The translations under genes and the position numbers were made by a program. Under the pieces are notes generated by a model, which saw only the letters and a list, made by a program, of their open reading frames with translations, had not been told where the DNA came from and made no database searches. Below are positions 8,950-17,376 of a stretch of DNA of 64,000 bases, piece by piece. Numbering within the stretch: position 1 is the stretch's first letter; each line of letters opens with the position of its first letter. This DNA is from CAVOKN01 sp963696505 (lineage in GTDB: Bacteria > Pseudomonadota > Gammaproteobacteria > Burkholderiales > Rhodocyclaceae): assembly GCA_963696505.1 (NCBI GenBank), contig CAVOKN010000009.1, positions 42,649 to 106,648 on the forward strand. The letters run 5' to 3'.

Positions 8950-10743
8950 TCAGAACTGCTCGTCGGCGAGCGCCAGCGCGCCTGCACCACCCTCGATCAC
9001 CGTCTGCGCCAGCCCCGGTGCCTGGGTCATCAGGTGATCGGCATAGAAGCGCGCGCTGGCGATCTTGGCTGCGTAGAACGGATCGCTGCTGCCACCGGCG
9101 ATCCGCGCTCGGGCCGCCAGCGCTGCACGCGCCATCTGCCAGCCGCCCGCGACGATGCCCAGCAGCTTGAGGAAAGGCACGGCGCCCACTGAGACGCGCT
9201 TCACCTCCAACCCGAAGTTGGCGACGATGAATTCCGCGGCGTCGGCCACCGCCTGCACCCCGCTCGCCAGCCGCGCCCGGATCACCTGGAACTCGGCGCC
9301 GTCCTGCTCGGCCAACTGGTTGTCAAGCCCGCGCATCAGTGCGACCACGCCCTTGATGGTGGCGCCGCCCTCGCGGGCGATCTTGCGGCCGATGAGGTCA
9401 TTGGCCTGGATGCCGGTCGTGCCCTCGTAGATGGTGGTGATGCGCGCGTCGCGCAGGTGCTGGGCCGAGCCGGTTTCCTCGATGTAGCCCATGCCGCCAT
9501 GGACCTGGATGCCCAGCGACGCGACGTCGATGCCGGTCTCGGTATTCCAGCCCTTGACCACCGGAATCATCAGATCGACGAAGGCCTGGTTGCGGCGACG
9601 CTCGGTCTCGTCCGGGTGGCGCATTGCAGCGTCATGAGCGGCGGCGACCACGTAGGAAAGCGCCCGCATCGCCTCGGTCTGGGTCTTCATCAGCATCAGC
9701 ATGCGGCGCACGTCTGGATGATCGATGATCGCGACCTTTGGCCCGCCGCGCACCGCGATGTCGGTACCCTGCACCCGGTCGCGGGCGTAGGTCAGCGCCT
9801 TCTGGTAGGCGCGCTCGGCGATCGCCACGCCCTCCATGCCGACGGCAAAGCGCGCCGTGTTCATCATGATGAACATGTACTCGAGTCCGCGGTTCTCCTC
9901 GCCCACCAGGTAGCCGGTGGCGCCGCCGTGGTCGCCGAAGGCGAGCACGCAGGTGGGACTGGCATGGATGCCGAGCTTGTGTTCGATGGACACGCAATTC
10001 ACGTCGTTGCGCGCCCCCGGACTGCCGTCGGCATTCGGCATGAACTTTGGTACGACGAACAGCGAGATCCCCTTCACCCCCTCGGGCGCGTCGGGCGTGC
10101 GCGCCAGCACCAGGTGGATGATGTTGTCGGACATGTCGTGCTCGCCGTAGGTGATGAAGATCTTCTGGCCGAAGATGCGGAAGCTGCCGTCGCCCTGGGG
10201 CACGGCACGGCTGCGCACCGCGGCGAGGTCCGAGCCGGCCTGGGGCTCGGTCAGGTTCATGGTGCCGGTCCAGGTGCCCTCCACCATCTTCGGCAGGTAA
10301 GTCAGCTTCTGCGCATCGGTGCCGCGCAGTTCCAGCGCGTCGATGGCACCGCCGGTGAGCAGCGGACACAACGAGAAAGCCATGTTGGCGGACTTCCACA
10401 TCTCCTGCACCGCGGCGGTCACCAGCTTGGGCATGCCCTGCCCGCCGTACTCGGGATCGCAGCCGATGCCGTTCCAGCCGTTGGCGACGAACTGCGCGTA
10501 GGCCTCGCGGAAGCCCCGCGGCATGGTCACCGCGCCGGCGTCCCAGCTTGCGCCCTCCTGGTCGCCGCTCCAGTTGAGCGGTGCCAGCACCTCGCCGGCG
10601 AACTTGGCCGCCTCTGCGAGGATCGCTTCCACCACGTCGGGGGCGGCTTCCTCGCAACCGGGCAGTTGCGCCACCCGGTCGAGGCCCGCCAGTTCGCTCA
10701 GGACGAAATTCATGTCGCGCAGCGGCGCGCTGTAGCTGCTCAT
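8950..10743 (-). CDS. acyl-CoA dehydrogenase (long, about 600-residue type)
   Basis: 597 residues. Oxidises acyl-CoA to enoyl-CoA, passing electrons to ETF. Shows the N-terminal helical domain, the FAD-binding MNLTEPQAGSDLAAVRSRA segment, the EHKLGIHASPTCVLAFG block and the C-terminal YEGTTGIQANDLIGRKI segment, whose Glu is the expected catalytic base of this subgroup. The C-terminal extra domain is typical of the longer beta-proteobacterial enzymes. Genes for both ETF subunits lie just upstream in the same direction. Confidence 0.93.
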   Translation of the reverse strand: MSSYSAPLRDMNFVLSELAGLDRVAQLPGCEEAAPDVVEAILAEAAKFAGEVLAPLNWSGDQEGASWDAGAVTMPRGFREAYAQFVANGWNGIGCDPEYGGQGMPKLVTAAVQEMWKSANMAFSLCPLLTGGAIDALELRGTDAQKLTYLPKMVEGTWTGTMNLTEPQAGSDLAAVRSRAVPQGDGSFRIFGQKIFITYGEHDMSDNIIHLVLARTPDAPEGVKGISLFVVPKFMPNADGSPGARNDVNCVSIEHKLGIHASPTCVLAFGDHGGATGYLVGEENRGLEYMFIMMNTARFAVGMEGVAIAERAYQKALTYARDRVQGTDIAVRGGPKVAIIDHPDVRRMLMLMKTQTEAMRALSYVVAAAHDAAMRHPDETERRRNQAFVDLMIPVVKGWNTETGIDVASLGIQVHGGMGYIEETGSAQHLRDARITTIYEGTTGIQANDLIGRKIAREGGATIKGVVALMRGLDNQLAEQDGAEFQVIRARLASGVQAVADAAEFIVANFGLEVKRVSVGAVPFLKLLGIVAGGWQMARAALAARARIAGGSSDPFYAAKIASARFYADHLMTQAPGLAQTVIEGGAGALALADEQF

Positions 10744-10782
10744 GCCAGTGTCACTCCAATGATCGCGGCGGACTCGCGTCGC

Positions 10783-11448
10783 CTACTTGTTCAACAGATA
10801 GCGGGAATCATCGAAGGTCGCGACCCAGGCCGGGCGATACACCACCATCAGGGTAATCGCCATGCCCGAGATCCAGGCCTCCGAAAATGCCAGCAGCACG
10901 TAATAGGGCAGATACTCGCTCAGCAGATACTCGGCACCGTAGGCGCCGGCCGCGAGCAGCAGCACCACCGCCGCCAGCCCGATCGCAATCACCGCCAGCG
11001 CCGCCCCGAAAAAGCCATTGACGAAGATGTAGACGAACAGGTGGCTGGGCAGGAAGCGCTCCGCCAGCCGCAACCAACCCCAGGCCGCGGCCACCGGCAC
11101 CAGCACCATGACCAAGGCGTTGAGCGCGAAGCTGCTCCAGGCCGCCGCGCCGTTCGCCGTAACCCCCGCCAGCACCGCCAGCAGGCCGACCAGTGCGAGC
11201 TGCGGCCCGAAGGCCAGCACCATGACGGTGGCGCCCATCAGGTGCAGGTTGAGCCCCGGCTTGACCCCGGCCTTCATGCTCCACAGCAGCATCAGCACCA
11301 CCACCGCCCCGGCCAGGACGTTGAATTGGGCCGTGTCCCGCAGCCGACCCCAGGGCGCGCGGCGCAGGCTGAATCCCAGCGCACCCAGCACCGGCAGCCA
11401 GGCCGTCAGCGCCCATGCCGTCGGGAAAAGCTGGTCGGGGAAGTCCAT
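10783..11448 (-). CDS. energy-coupling factor ABC transporter permease (CbiM-like)
   Basis: 221 residues beginning MDFPDQLFPTAW. About six hydrophobic segments; conserved ECF/CbiM features include KPGLNLHLMGATVMVLAFGPQLALVGL and a late ISGMAITLMVVYRPAWV. CbiM-like proteins are substrate-binding membrane subunits for cobalt or nickel uptake. No ATPase or T-component gene is adjacent, so the partners must be elsewhere. It sits between etfA and the acyl-CoA dehydrogenase; the 92-bp upstream gap holds only GC-rich repeat-like sequence and no riboswitch I can recognise. Confidence 0.78.
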   Translation of the reverse strand: MDFPDQLFPTAWALTAWLPVLGALGFSLRRAPWGRLRDTAQFNVLAGAVVVLMLLWSMKAGVKPGLNLHLMGATVMVLAFGPQLALVGLLAVLAGVTANGAAAWSSFALNALVMVLVPVAAAWGWLRLAERFLPSHLFVYIFVNGFFGAALAVIAIGLAAVVLLLAAGAYGAEYLLSEYLPYYVLLAFSEAWISGMAITLMVVYRPAWVATFDDSRYLLNK

Positions 11449-11540
11449 GCTGGGAACGATCAAACAGCCGACTCTCTCCCCCGCCTGCGGTGGAGGGGCG
11501 GGGTGGGGGCAGTCGAGCGCGGATGATTCGACACGGAAAG

Positions 11541-12485
11541 TCAGCCACCGCCAAGCGCCGAAGTCAGCTCCGGCACGATCTGGAACAGGTCGCCCACCAG
11601 GCCGTAGTCCGCCACCTGGAAGATCGGTGCGTCGGAATCCTTGTTGATCGCCACGATCACCCGGCTGTCCTTCATGCCGGCCAGATGCTGGATCGCCCCG
11701 GATATGCCGACGGCGATGTAGAGCTGCGGCGCAACCACCTTGCCGGTCTGCCCCACCTGATAGTCGTTGGGCACGTAGCCCGCATCCACCGCGGCGCGCG
11801 AGGCCCCGATGGCGGCACCCAGCCGGTCGGCGAGCGGCTCCAGCAGGGCATGGAAGGCCTCCGAATTGCCCAGGCCGCGGCCGCCGGAGACGATTACCTT
11901 CGCGGCACCCAGTTCCGGCCGCGCCGACTGGGTCAGCTCCCGTCCCGTGCAGCGCGAAATCCCGAGGTCCGGCCCGGCCTCGATCGACTGCACCGGCGCC
12001 ACGGCATCGCCCGGCCCCGCCGCATCGAAGGCGGTGGTGCGCACGGTGATCACCTTGACCGCATCGCGGCTCTGCACCGTTGCCATGGCGTTGCCGGCGT
12101 AGATCGGCCGCACGAAGGTGTCGGCGGAGACCACGGCGGTGATCTCGGAGATCTGCGCCACGTCCAGCAGCGCGGCGACCCGCGGCATCAGGTTCTTGCC
12201 GAAGCTGGTGGCTGGCGCCAGAACGTGGCTCATTCCCGCCGCCTGGGCGACCAGCAGCGGGGCGAGGTTCTCCGCCAGTTGATCGGCATAGTGCGGCGCA
12301 TCCGCCAGCAGCACCCGGCTCACGCCCGCGACGCCGGCCGCCGCCTGGGCCACCGCGGCACAACCGCTTCCGGCCACGAGCACGTGGATCTCACCGCCGA
12401 TCTGTTTCGCGGCGGCGATGGTATTGAGCGTGGACTGGGTCAGCCCGTGGCGGGCATCGTGTTCGGCAATGACGAGTACGCTCAT
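11541..12485 (-). CDS. etfA: electron transfer flavoprotein, alpha subunit
   Basis: 314 residues. Receives electrons from acyl-CoA dehydrogenases and passes them to ETF:quinone oxidoreductase. Shows the N-terminal ETF domain and the C-terminal FAD-binding domain with VSGGRGLGNSEAF, the GASRAAVDAGYVPNDYQVGQTGK block, and GISGAIQHLAGMKDSRVIVAINKD. The ATG overlaps the corrected stop of etfB (ATGA), indicating coupling. Confidence 0.96.
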   Translation of the reverse strand: MSVLVIAEHDARHGLTQSTLNTIAAAKQIGGEIHVLVAGSGCAAVAQAAAGVAGVSRVLLADAPHYADQLAENLAPLLVAQAAGMSHVLAPATSFGKNLMPRVAALLDVAQISEITAVVSADTFVRPIYAGNAMATVQSRDAVKVITVRTTAFDAAGPGDAVAPVQSIEAGPDLGISRCTGRELTQSARPELGAAKVIVSGGRGLGNSEAFHALLEPLADRLGAAIGASRAAVDAGYVPNDYQVGQTGKVVAPQLYIAVGISGAIQHLAGMKDSRVIVAINKDSDAPIFQVADYGLVGDLFQIVPELTSALGGG

Positions 12486-13235
12486 GGCAGCACCTTGGCT
12501 TCGTTACGCAGCTTGTCGAGGAGTTGGGCGACATCCGCCACCCGCGCGCCGGCCTGGCGTTTGACCGGTTCTACCACCTTGAGCGTGGTCAGCCGCGGAG
12601 CCACGTCGAACCCCGAGCGCGTCGGGCTTCAGGGTCTCCAGGGGCTTCTTCTTCGCCTTCATGATGTTGGGCAGGGTCGCGTAGCGTGGCTCGTTGAGCC
12701 GCAGGTCGGTGGTGACGACCGCCGGCATGGTGAGTTCGAGGGTTTCCAGCCCGCCGTCGATCTCCCGCGTCACCGTCGCCTTGTCCCCCGCGACCACGAC
12801 TTTCGACGCAAAACAGGCCTGGGGCCAGCCGAGCAGCGCGGCCGCCATCTGGCCGGTCTGGTTGGAGTCGTCGTCGATCGCCTGCTTGCCGCACAGGATC
12901 AGGCCGGGTTGCTCCTTGCGCGCCACCGCGGCGATCAGCTTGGCCACCGCCAGCGGCTGGAGTTCGATATCGGTCTCGACCAGTACGGCGCGGTCCGCGC
13001 CCAGGGCCAGCGCCGTGCGCAGGGTTTCCTGACATGCCGCGACGCCGCAGGACAGGACCACCACCTCGCTCGCCACGCCGGCCTCCTTCAGCCGCACCGC
13101 TTCTTCGACTGCGATCTCGTCGAAGGGGTTCATGGACATCTTGACGTTGGCCAGGTCCACCCCCGACCCGTCGCTTTTAACCCGCGCCTTGACGTTGTAG
13201 TCGAGGACGCGCTTCACCGCCACGAGAACCTTCAA
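12482..13235 (-). CDS. etfB: electron transfer flavoprotein, beta subunit (single-base frame break near the C terminus)
   Basis: Starts MKVLVAVKRVLDYNVK and matches ETF beta through the AMP-binding core (CGKQAIDDDSNQTGQMAAALLGWP) to LETLKPDALGV. There the written frame departs into an unrelated tail. Removing one base at about 12609-12614, where the minus strand reads GGGGTTCGACG, restores DVAPRLTTLKVVEP...VADVAQLLDKLRNEAKVLP. That frame ends in a TGA overlapping the etfA ATG, exactly where etfB should end. The true gene is therefore 12482-13235, either with a sequencing indel or with a real +1 frameshift. In the latter case ETF would lose its last 45 or so native residues. Confidence 0.9.
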
Positions 13236-13291
13236 AGCCAGCCTCCTGTTCGATTGGGTGACCCAGCCAGTGTGTCACTTCCGATTCGGGT

Positions 13292-13364
13292 TTGACACCG
13301 CCGCCCGCCCGGGCCACAATTTCCATACGTTAGCGTACGGGACCCATACGCTAACGTATGGAAA
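13292..13364 (+). promoter_or_regulatory. tetR promoter with palindromic TetR operator
   Basis: TTGACA (13292-13297), a 17-bp spacer and CACAAT (13315-13320) form a good plus-strand promoter. Starting at 13320 are two 21-bp arms, TTTCCATACGTTAGCGTA(C/T)GG, in inverted orientation (13320-13340 and 13344-13364) with a 3-bp spacer and one mismatch. The operator covers the expected transcription start of the TetR gene and lies in the divergent gap with etfB. This suggests autorepression and control of the etf/acyl-CoA dehydrogenase genes. Confidence 0.8.
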
Positions 13365-13429
13365 CAGGACTGTCAACTCAACGGACACTCATCGGACACT
13401 CATCGGACCCTCAACCGGCACGATCCGCC

Positions 13430-13996
13430 ATGCCCCGCACCGCCGCTCCCCAGAAGCTGACTCTCGACCGCAGCGCCTGGATTCGTGCCGCCACCGAAAC
13501 CCTGGCCGAGCACGGTGTCGAGGGCGTACGGGTCGAGTTGCTGGCCAAGCGTCTGCAGGTCACCAAGGGCAGTTTCTACTGGCACTTCAAGGACCGCGCC
13601 GACCTGTTGATGGCGCTGCTGGAGCAGTGGCGCGACGGACGCATCGCCGACATCGTCAAGCAGACCACCGCCGAGGCAGGCGCCGAGCACGCCCGGATCT
13701 TCCACGTCATCGAGGTGTACAGCGCCGCGCGCAACCGCAAGGGCATACGCATCGAACTCGCCCTGCGCGACTGGGCGCGGCGCGACGGCGCCGCCGCAGC
13801 GGTGGTGAAGGAGGTGGACGCCACGCGCCTGGACCGCGCCCGCCGCCTGTTCCTCGCCGGCGGTGTGCCGGACAAGGAAGCCACGTCCCGCAGCCTGCTG
13901 CTCTATGCCTATGTCTTCGGCCAGAGCATGATGAACTACGAAGGCCCCGACTTGCCCGAGCTCAAGCGCTGGATCGCCGAACGGATCGCGAAGTAA
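13430..13996 (+). CDS. TetR-family transcriptional regulator
   Basis: 188 residues from the ATG at 13430 (MPRTAAPQKLTLD); an ATG at 13358 is in frame but lies inside the operator. The N-terminal helix-turn-helix is clear (HGVEGVRVELLAKRLQVTKGSFYWHFKDR). The C-terminal part is the helical ligand domain. It is divergent from etfBA and the acyl-CoA dehydrogenase across a long palindrome, so it probably senses an acyl-CoA-type ligand and represses fatty-acid oxidation genes. The regulon is inferred; the fold and operator are seen. Confidence 0.9.
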   Translation: MPRTAAPQKLTLDRSAWIRAATETLAEHGVEGVRVELLAKRLQVTKGSFYWHFKDRADLLMALLEQWRDGRIADIVKQTTAEAGAEHARIFHVIEVYSAARNRKGIRIELALRDWARRDGAAAAVVKEVDATRLDRARRLFLAGGVPDKEATSRSLLLYAYVFGQSMMNYEGPDLPELKRWIAERIAK

Positions 13997-14021
13997 CTCC
14001 GCCTCTTCGCGACCAGCGCAT

Positions 14022-14822
14022 TCAGCGTCCCTTCCAATCCGGCTTGCGCTTCTCGATGAAGCAGTCGATGCCGTGCTGGGCGTCCTCGGTGACCATGTTG
14101 CACGCCATGGTTTCGGCGGCGAGCTGGTAGGCAGCGTCCAGCCCCATTTCGAGCTGTTTGTAGAAGAGCTGCTTGCCCATCGCCACCGCCACCGGCGACT
14201 TGGAGACGATCGCCGCCGCAAGCCGCTCCACCTCCGCATCCAGTTCCTCCTCGGGCACGACCCGGTTGATCAGACCGCGGGCGAGCGCGGCCCGGGCGTC
14301 GATGAAGTCCCCGGTGACCAGCATTTCGAAGGCCTGCTTGCGGCTGAGGTTGCGCGCCAGCGCCACGCCCGGCGTCGAGCAGAACAGGCCGAGGTTGATT
14401 CCGGAGACGGCGAAGCGCGCCCGCTCCACCGCCACGGCGAGATCGCACATCGCCACCAGCTGGCAGCCGGCCGCGGTGGCGATGCCGTGCACCCGGGCGA
14501 TTACCGGCTGCGGCATTTCGGTCAGCGTCATCATCATGCGACCGCACTGACGGAAGATCTGCTGCTGAAATTCCTTGCGCGAGTCGGAGCGCATCTCCTT
14601 GAGGTCGTGGCCGGCGCAGAAGGCCTTGCCGGCGCCGCCGATCACCACCACCCGCACCGCCAGATCGCCGGCGATGGCGTCCAGCTCGCGCTGAAGTTCG
14701 GCGATCAGCGCCACCGACAGCGAGTTGAACTGGGTGGGCCGGTTCAAAGTCAGCGTTACGATGCCGCCGGCATCGTGGCGCAGAAGGACGGGTTGGTCTT
14801 CCGATTGGCTGGCTGCGCTCAT
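14022..14822 (-). CDS. enoyl-CoA hydratase/isomerase family protein
   Basis: 266 residues of crotonase fold. Visible are the VTLTLNRPTQFNSLS start of the fold, the oxyanion-hole segment AFCAGHDLKEM, and ARVHGIATAAGCQLVAMCDLAVA. The residues around SGINLGLFCSTPGVALARN resemble the mitochondrial ECHDC3-like subgroup, so the exact reaction is uncertain. It lies convergent with the TetR gene and fits the fatty-acid context. Confidence 0.85.
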   Translation of the reverse strand: MSAASQSEDQPVLLRHDAGGIVTLTLNRPTQFNSLSVALIAELQRELDAIAGDLAVRVVVIGGAGKAFCAGHDLKEMRSDSRKEFQQQIFRQCGRMMMTLTEMPQPVIARVHGIATAAGCQLVAMCDLAVAVERARFAVSGINLGLFCSTPGVALARNLSRKQAFEMLVTGDFIDARAALARGLINRVVPEEELDAEVERLAAAIVSKSPVAVAMGKQLFYKQLEMGLDAAYQLAAETMACNMVTEDAQHGIDCFIEKRKPDWKGR

Positions 14823-14933
14823 GCTGGTCTCCCAATGGCTGGACGTCGGCTCCGCTGCGCTGAACCGACATGCTGGTGGCGTTGTGGCGTTTGGTCGGTC
14901 GGATCAAGCGCGTAGCGCGGATCCAACAGGCTC

Positions 14934-15578
14934 CTAGCCGCCGGCGCAGCGCTGGGCGAGGCTGCCGCTGCCATCCACCTGCCTCAGCCAGTCCCGCAAC
15001 TCGGTGGTCAGACCCCTCGCTGCCGCAGTCGTCGCGGCCACGCCGCCGCGGGCATCGGCGCTCGGTGCCGGCTGACTCACCGAGAAACGCTTGCGGGCGA
15101 GCAGCCGGTCGGTGCGGGGGGCGAGCAAGGTCGCCCTGACCTCGATGACGGCTGCGCTTTCGCTGGGCGACCCGAACGTCTGGATCAGTTCGTCGAGGTC
15201 GATCCGCAGATTGCACCCCGCGCCGGACACAGCCGTCTCGCTCGAAACGATGGCGCGGCGCAAGGCGGCCTCCAGCAGCTCGCCGGGCGTGGCAATCCAG
15301 CGGCTGTCGGCGTAGCTGTGGCGCTGCGTCGGCTGCTCGTACAGCAACCGGTACTGCATGGCCTGGCTTGCCAGCCAGGACGGCGCTACGACGTCAACGT
15401 CACGCAGAGCGAAGGCCGGTGTCACGGCGGGTGCCGCCAAGGGTGGCCCGAGGTCGAATTCGCGGAACTGGGGCGCAGGCGGCGAGAATCCCTGGCACCC
15501 GCCGAGAACCACGACCAACAGCATCAGCATGCCGCAGCGCGGCGCATTCCGGCGATCCACTCCCTCTGCCTCCCTCAC
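14934..15578 (-). CDS. ABC-type transport auxiliary lipoprotein (PqiC/ABC_trans_aux-like)
   Basis: Up to 214 residues. A GTG at 15578 overlaps the end of the MCE gene, while an ATG at 15530 gives a shorter signal. A lipobox (VVVLGGC) precedes the acylated Cys at residue 28 of the longer form. The remainder resembles the periplasmic auxiliary domain found with MCE transporters (YRLLYEQPTQRHSYADSRW). Probably an outer-membrane-anchored partner of the adjacent Mla-like system. Confidence 0.75.
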   Translation of the reverse strand: MREAEGVDRRNAPRCGMLMLLVVVLGGCQGFSPPAPQFREFDLGPPLAAPAVTPAFALRDVDVVAPSWLASQAMQYRLLYEQPTQRHSYADSRWIATPGELLEAALRRAIVSSETAVSGAGCNLRIDLDELIQTFGSPSESAAVIEVRATLLAPRTDRLLARKRFSVSQPAPSADARGGVAATTAAARGLTTELRDWLRQVDGSGSLAQRCAGG

Positions 15579-16516
15579 TTGCCCTTGCCGAAGCCGGTTT
15601 CGCCGGGGCCGGGCCGGCGCGGCCCCGGTCCGAACAGCACGCTCTGGGGCGAGTCCTCGATCTGAAGTAGGACGCGCGCGAGCTGGCGCGACGTGCCGGA
15701 AAGCTCGTGCAGCAACGCATTCAACTGGGGCAGCGTGCTGCCGACCAGCTCGCCACCGGCTTCCGCGCTCAGCGCGTCGACCTTGCGGCTCAGGCTCTGC
15801 AGCGCCGCCACGAGCTGGCGCAGTTCGGCGGCCAGGGGAGCGGCCTCGCCGCTGGTACGCTCCAGGTTGGCAAGGATCGTATCGAGGCGCTTCAGGTTGG
15901 CGTCGCTCGCCACATGACGGAACTGGGCGAGAACCTCCGGCAAGGTCTTGAGACTGCGGTCGAGGCCCGCCGAGCCGCTCTCCAGATTGGCGAGCGTGGA
16001 TTCGATGCGCGCCAGGTTCTGGGGCGACAGCACGGCATTGGCGCGCGTCAGAAGATCCTGCACCTGAACCAGTACGCGGGCGGCCGCTTCTGACAGCGAA
16101 TCCACTGCTGCCCCCTTGAGCGCGATGCGCGGCAGTTCGCCGGGCGGCGCCACGAGCGGCTCGCCATTGGAGCCGTCATCGTCGAGCTGCACGTAGGCCA
16201 AGCCGGTCACGCCCTGGAACATGATCTGGGCAGTCGTCGCGCGCGTGACCGGGTAATCCTCGCCGATGCTGATGCGCACCAGGATGTTGCGGCGGTCCGC
16301 CGGGTCGAGTTCGATGCTCTTGACCTTGCCGGCGCGCACGCCGCGATAGCGCACCTGGCCCTGGGCGTTGAGGCCGGTCACGCTTCGGGTACTGACGACG
16401 AGATACTCGCGGCTCGCGTCCCGCTGCCCGGACAACCACCACACGGCAACGGCGGTGGCCAGAGCGAACAAAACGGTGAACAGGCCGGCGACAAGGGCGT
16501 GGGCGCGGTTCTCCAT
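15575..16516 (-). CDS. MCE (MlaD-family) protein of a lipid ABC transporter
   Basis: 313 residues. One N-terminal membrane anchor (about residues 9-29), then an MCE domain with TGLNAQGQVRYRGVRAGKV and ITVRATTAQIMFQGVTGLAYVQL-like segments. A long helical region with repeated LANLE/LDTILANLE heptads follows. MCE proteins form hexameric rings or tubes that carry lipids across the periplasm. It sits between the ATPase and lipoprotein genes, overlapping the latter by 4 bp. Confidence 0.87.
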   Translation of the reverse strand: MENRAHALVAGLFTVLFALATAVAVWWLSGQRDASREYLVVSTRSVTGLNAQGQVRYRGVRAGKVKSIELDPADRRNILVRISIGEDYPVTRATTAQIMFQGVTGLAYVQLDDDGSNGEPLVAPPGELPRIALKGAAVDSLSEAAARVLVQVQDLLTRANAVLSPQNLARIESTLANLESGSAGLDRSLKTLPEVLAQFRHVASDANLKRLDTILANLERTSGEAAPLAAELRQLVAALQSLSRKVDALSAEAGGELVGSTLPQLNALLHELSGTSRQLARVLLQIEDSPQSVLFGPGPRRPGPGETGFGKGK

Positions 16517-16529
16517 TTCAGTGCCCGCC

Positions 16530-16566
16530 GGGCCGCCCCAAGGGCACTGACGCCCCCTCGGGGGGC
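16530..16566. repeat. intergenic GC repeat, copy A
   Basis: GGGCCGCCCCAAG, a short variable spacer, then CCCCCTCGGGGGG. A second copy in the opposite orientation lies at 39332-39369. It lies in the 83-bp gap between the MCE gene and its upstream ATPase gene. Confidence 0.6.
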
Positions 16567-16599
16567 AGCGAACGAAGTGAGCGTGGGGGCAGTTTCACT

Positions 16600-17376
16600 T
16601 CAGGTCGGCGCGTGGCCGCCGCCCAGCGCGCGGCGAGCACGCCCGGAGCAGAAAAAATTGCGGATGAAGGGATGCTCGATCTGCATGATCTCGGCCAGCG
16701 GTCCGTGGGCGAGTATACGCTGCTCGTTCAGCACCGCGACGCGGCTCGCCAGGGCGGCAAGGGTATCCAGGTCGTGGGTTACCAGCACCACCGTCAGGCC
16801 GAGCTGAGCGTGCAGCGTGCGGATCAGCCGGACGAAGGTTTCCGAGCGGTCCGGGTCGAGGCCCGCCGTGGGCTCGTCCAGCAGCAGCAGCTCCGGCTCC
16901 AGCGCCAGGGCGCGCGCCAGGGCGACGCGCTTAACCATGCCCCCGGACAATTCAGCCGGCATAAGCCAGGCATGGCGTGGCAGCAGTTCGACCATGGCCA
17001 GCTTGAGCATGACGATATCGTGGATCAGCGCCGCGTCGAGCAGCTTCAGTTCGCGCAGCGGAAAGGCCACGTTCTGGAACACATTGAAGGCGGAGAACAG
17101 CGCCCCCTGCTGAAACAGCACGCCGAAGCGCTGCCGCAGTGCCTTGTCGCGCTGCGCCTGGCACGAGAACAGTGGCTCGCCGAAGACACGGATCTGGCCC
17201 TCGGTGGGCCGCAGCAGGCCGATGATCTGGCGCAGCAGCGTCGTCTTGCCGCTGCCCGAACCTCCGACCAACGCGAGCACCTCGCCCCGCTCCACGTCCA
17301 GATCCAGTTCGCGCAGCACCCAGTGTTCGCCGAAGCGTGTGGAAAGCGCGCGGATCTCGATGACCCTGGCGTTCAT
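16600..17376 (-). CDS. ABC transporter ATPase (MlaF-like)
   Basis: 258 residues from the ATG at 17376. Walker A GGSGSGKTTLLRQ near residue 38, Q-loop VLFQQGALFSAFNVFQN, signature LSGGMVKRVALARAL, Walker B LLLLDEPTAGLDP and the H-loop VLVTHDLDT are all present. The ATG overlaps the stop of the STAS-permease gene (TGATG). Energises the adjacent lipid transporter. Confidence 0.92.
   Translation of the reverse strand: MNARVIEIRALSTRFGEHWVLRELDLDVERGEVLALVGGSGSGKTTLLRQIIGLLRPTEGQIRVFGEPLFSCQAQRDKALRQRFGVLFQQGALFSAFNVFQNVAFPLRELKLLDAALIHDIVMLKLAMVELLPRHAWLMPAELSGGMVKRVALARALALEPELLLLDEPTAGLDPDRSETFVRLIRTLHAQLGLTVVLVTHDLDTLAALASRVAVLNEQRILAHGPLAEIMQIEHPFIRNFFCSGRARRALGGGHAPT

Noticed and set aside
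9457..11526. Long plus-strand open frame opposite the acyl-CoA dehydrogenase
   Set aside because: His/Arg/Gln-rich composition typical of the complement of GC-rich coding DNA; no family features.
11449..11540. Cobalamin or metal riboswitch upstream of the CbiM-like gene
   Set aside because: Only a 92-bp GC-rich gap exists, with no conserved B12-box-like sequence or space for the aptamer.
10783..12363. A 526-residue frame spanning the ECF permease and antisense-frame etfA
   Set aside because: Only the last 221 residues look like a protein family; the rest is an out-of-frame shadow of etfA.
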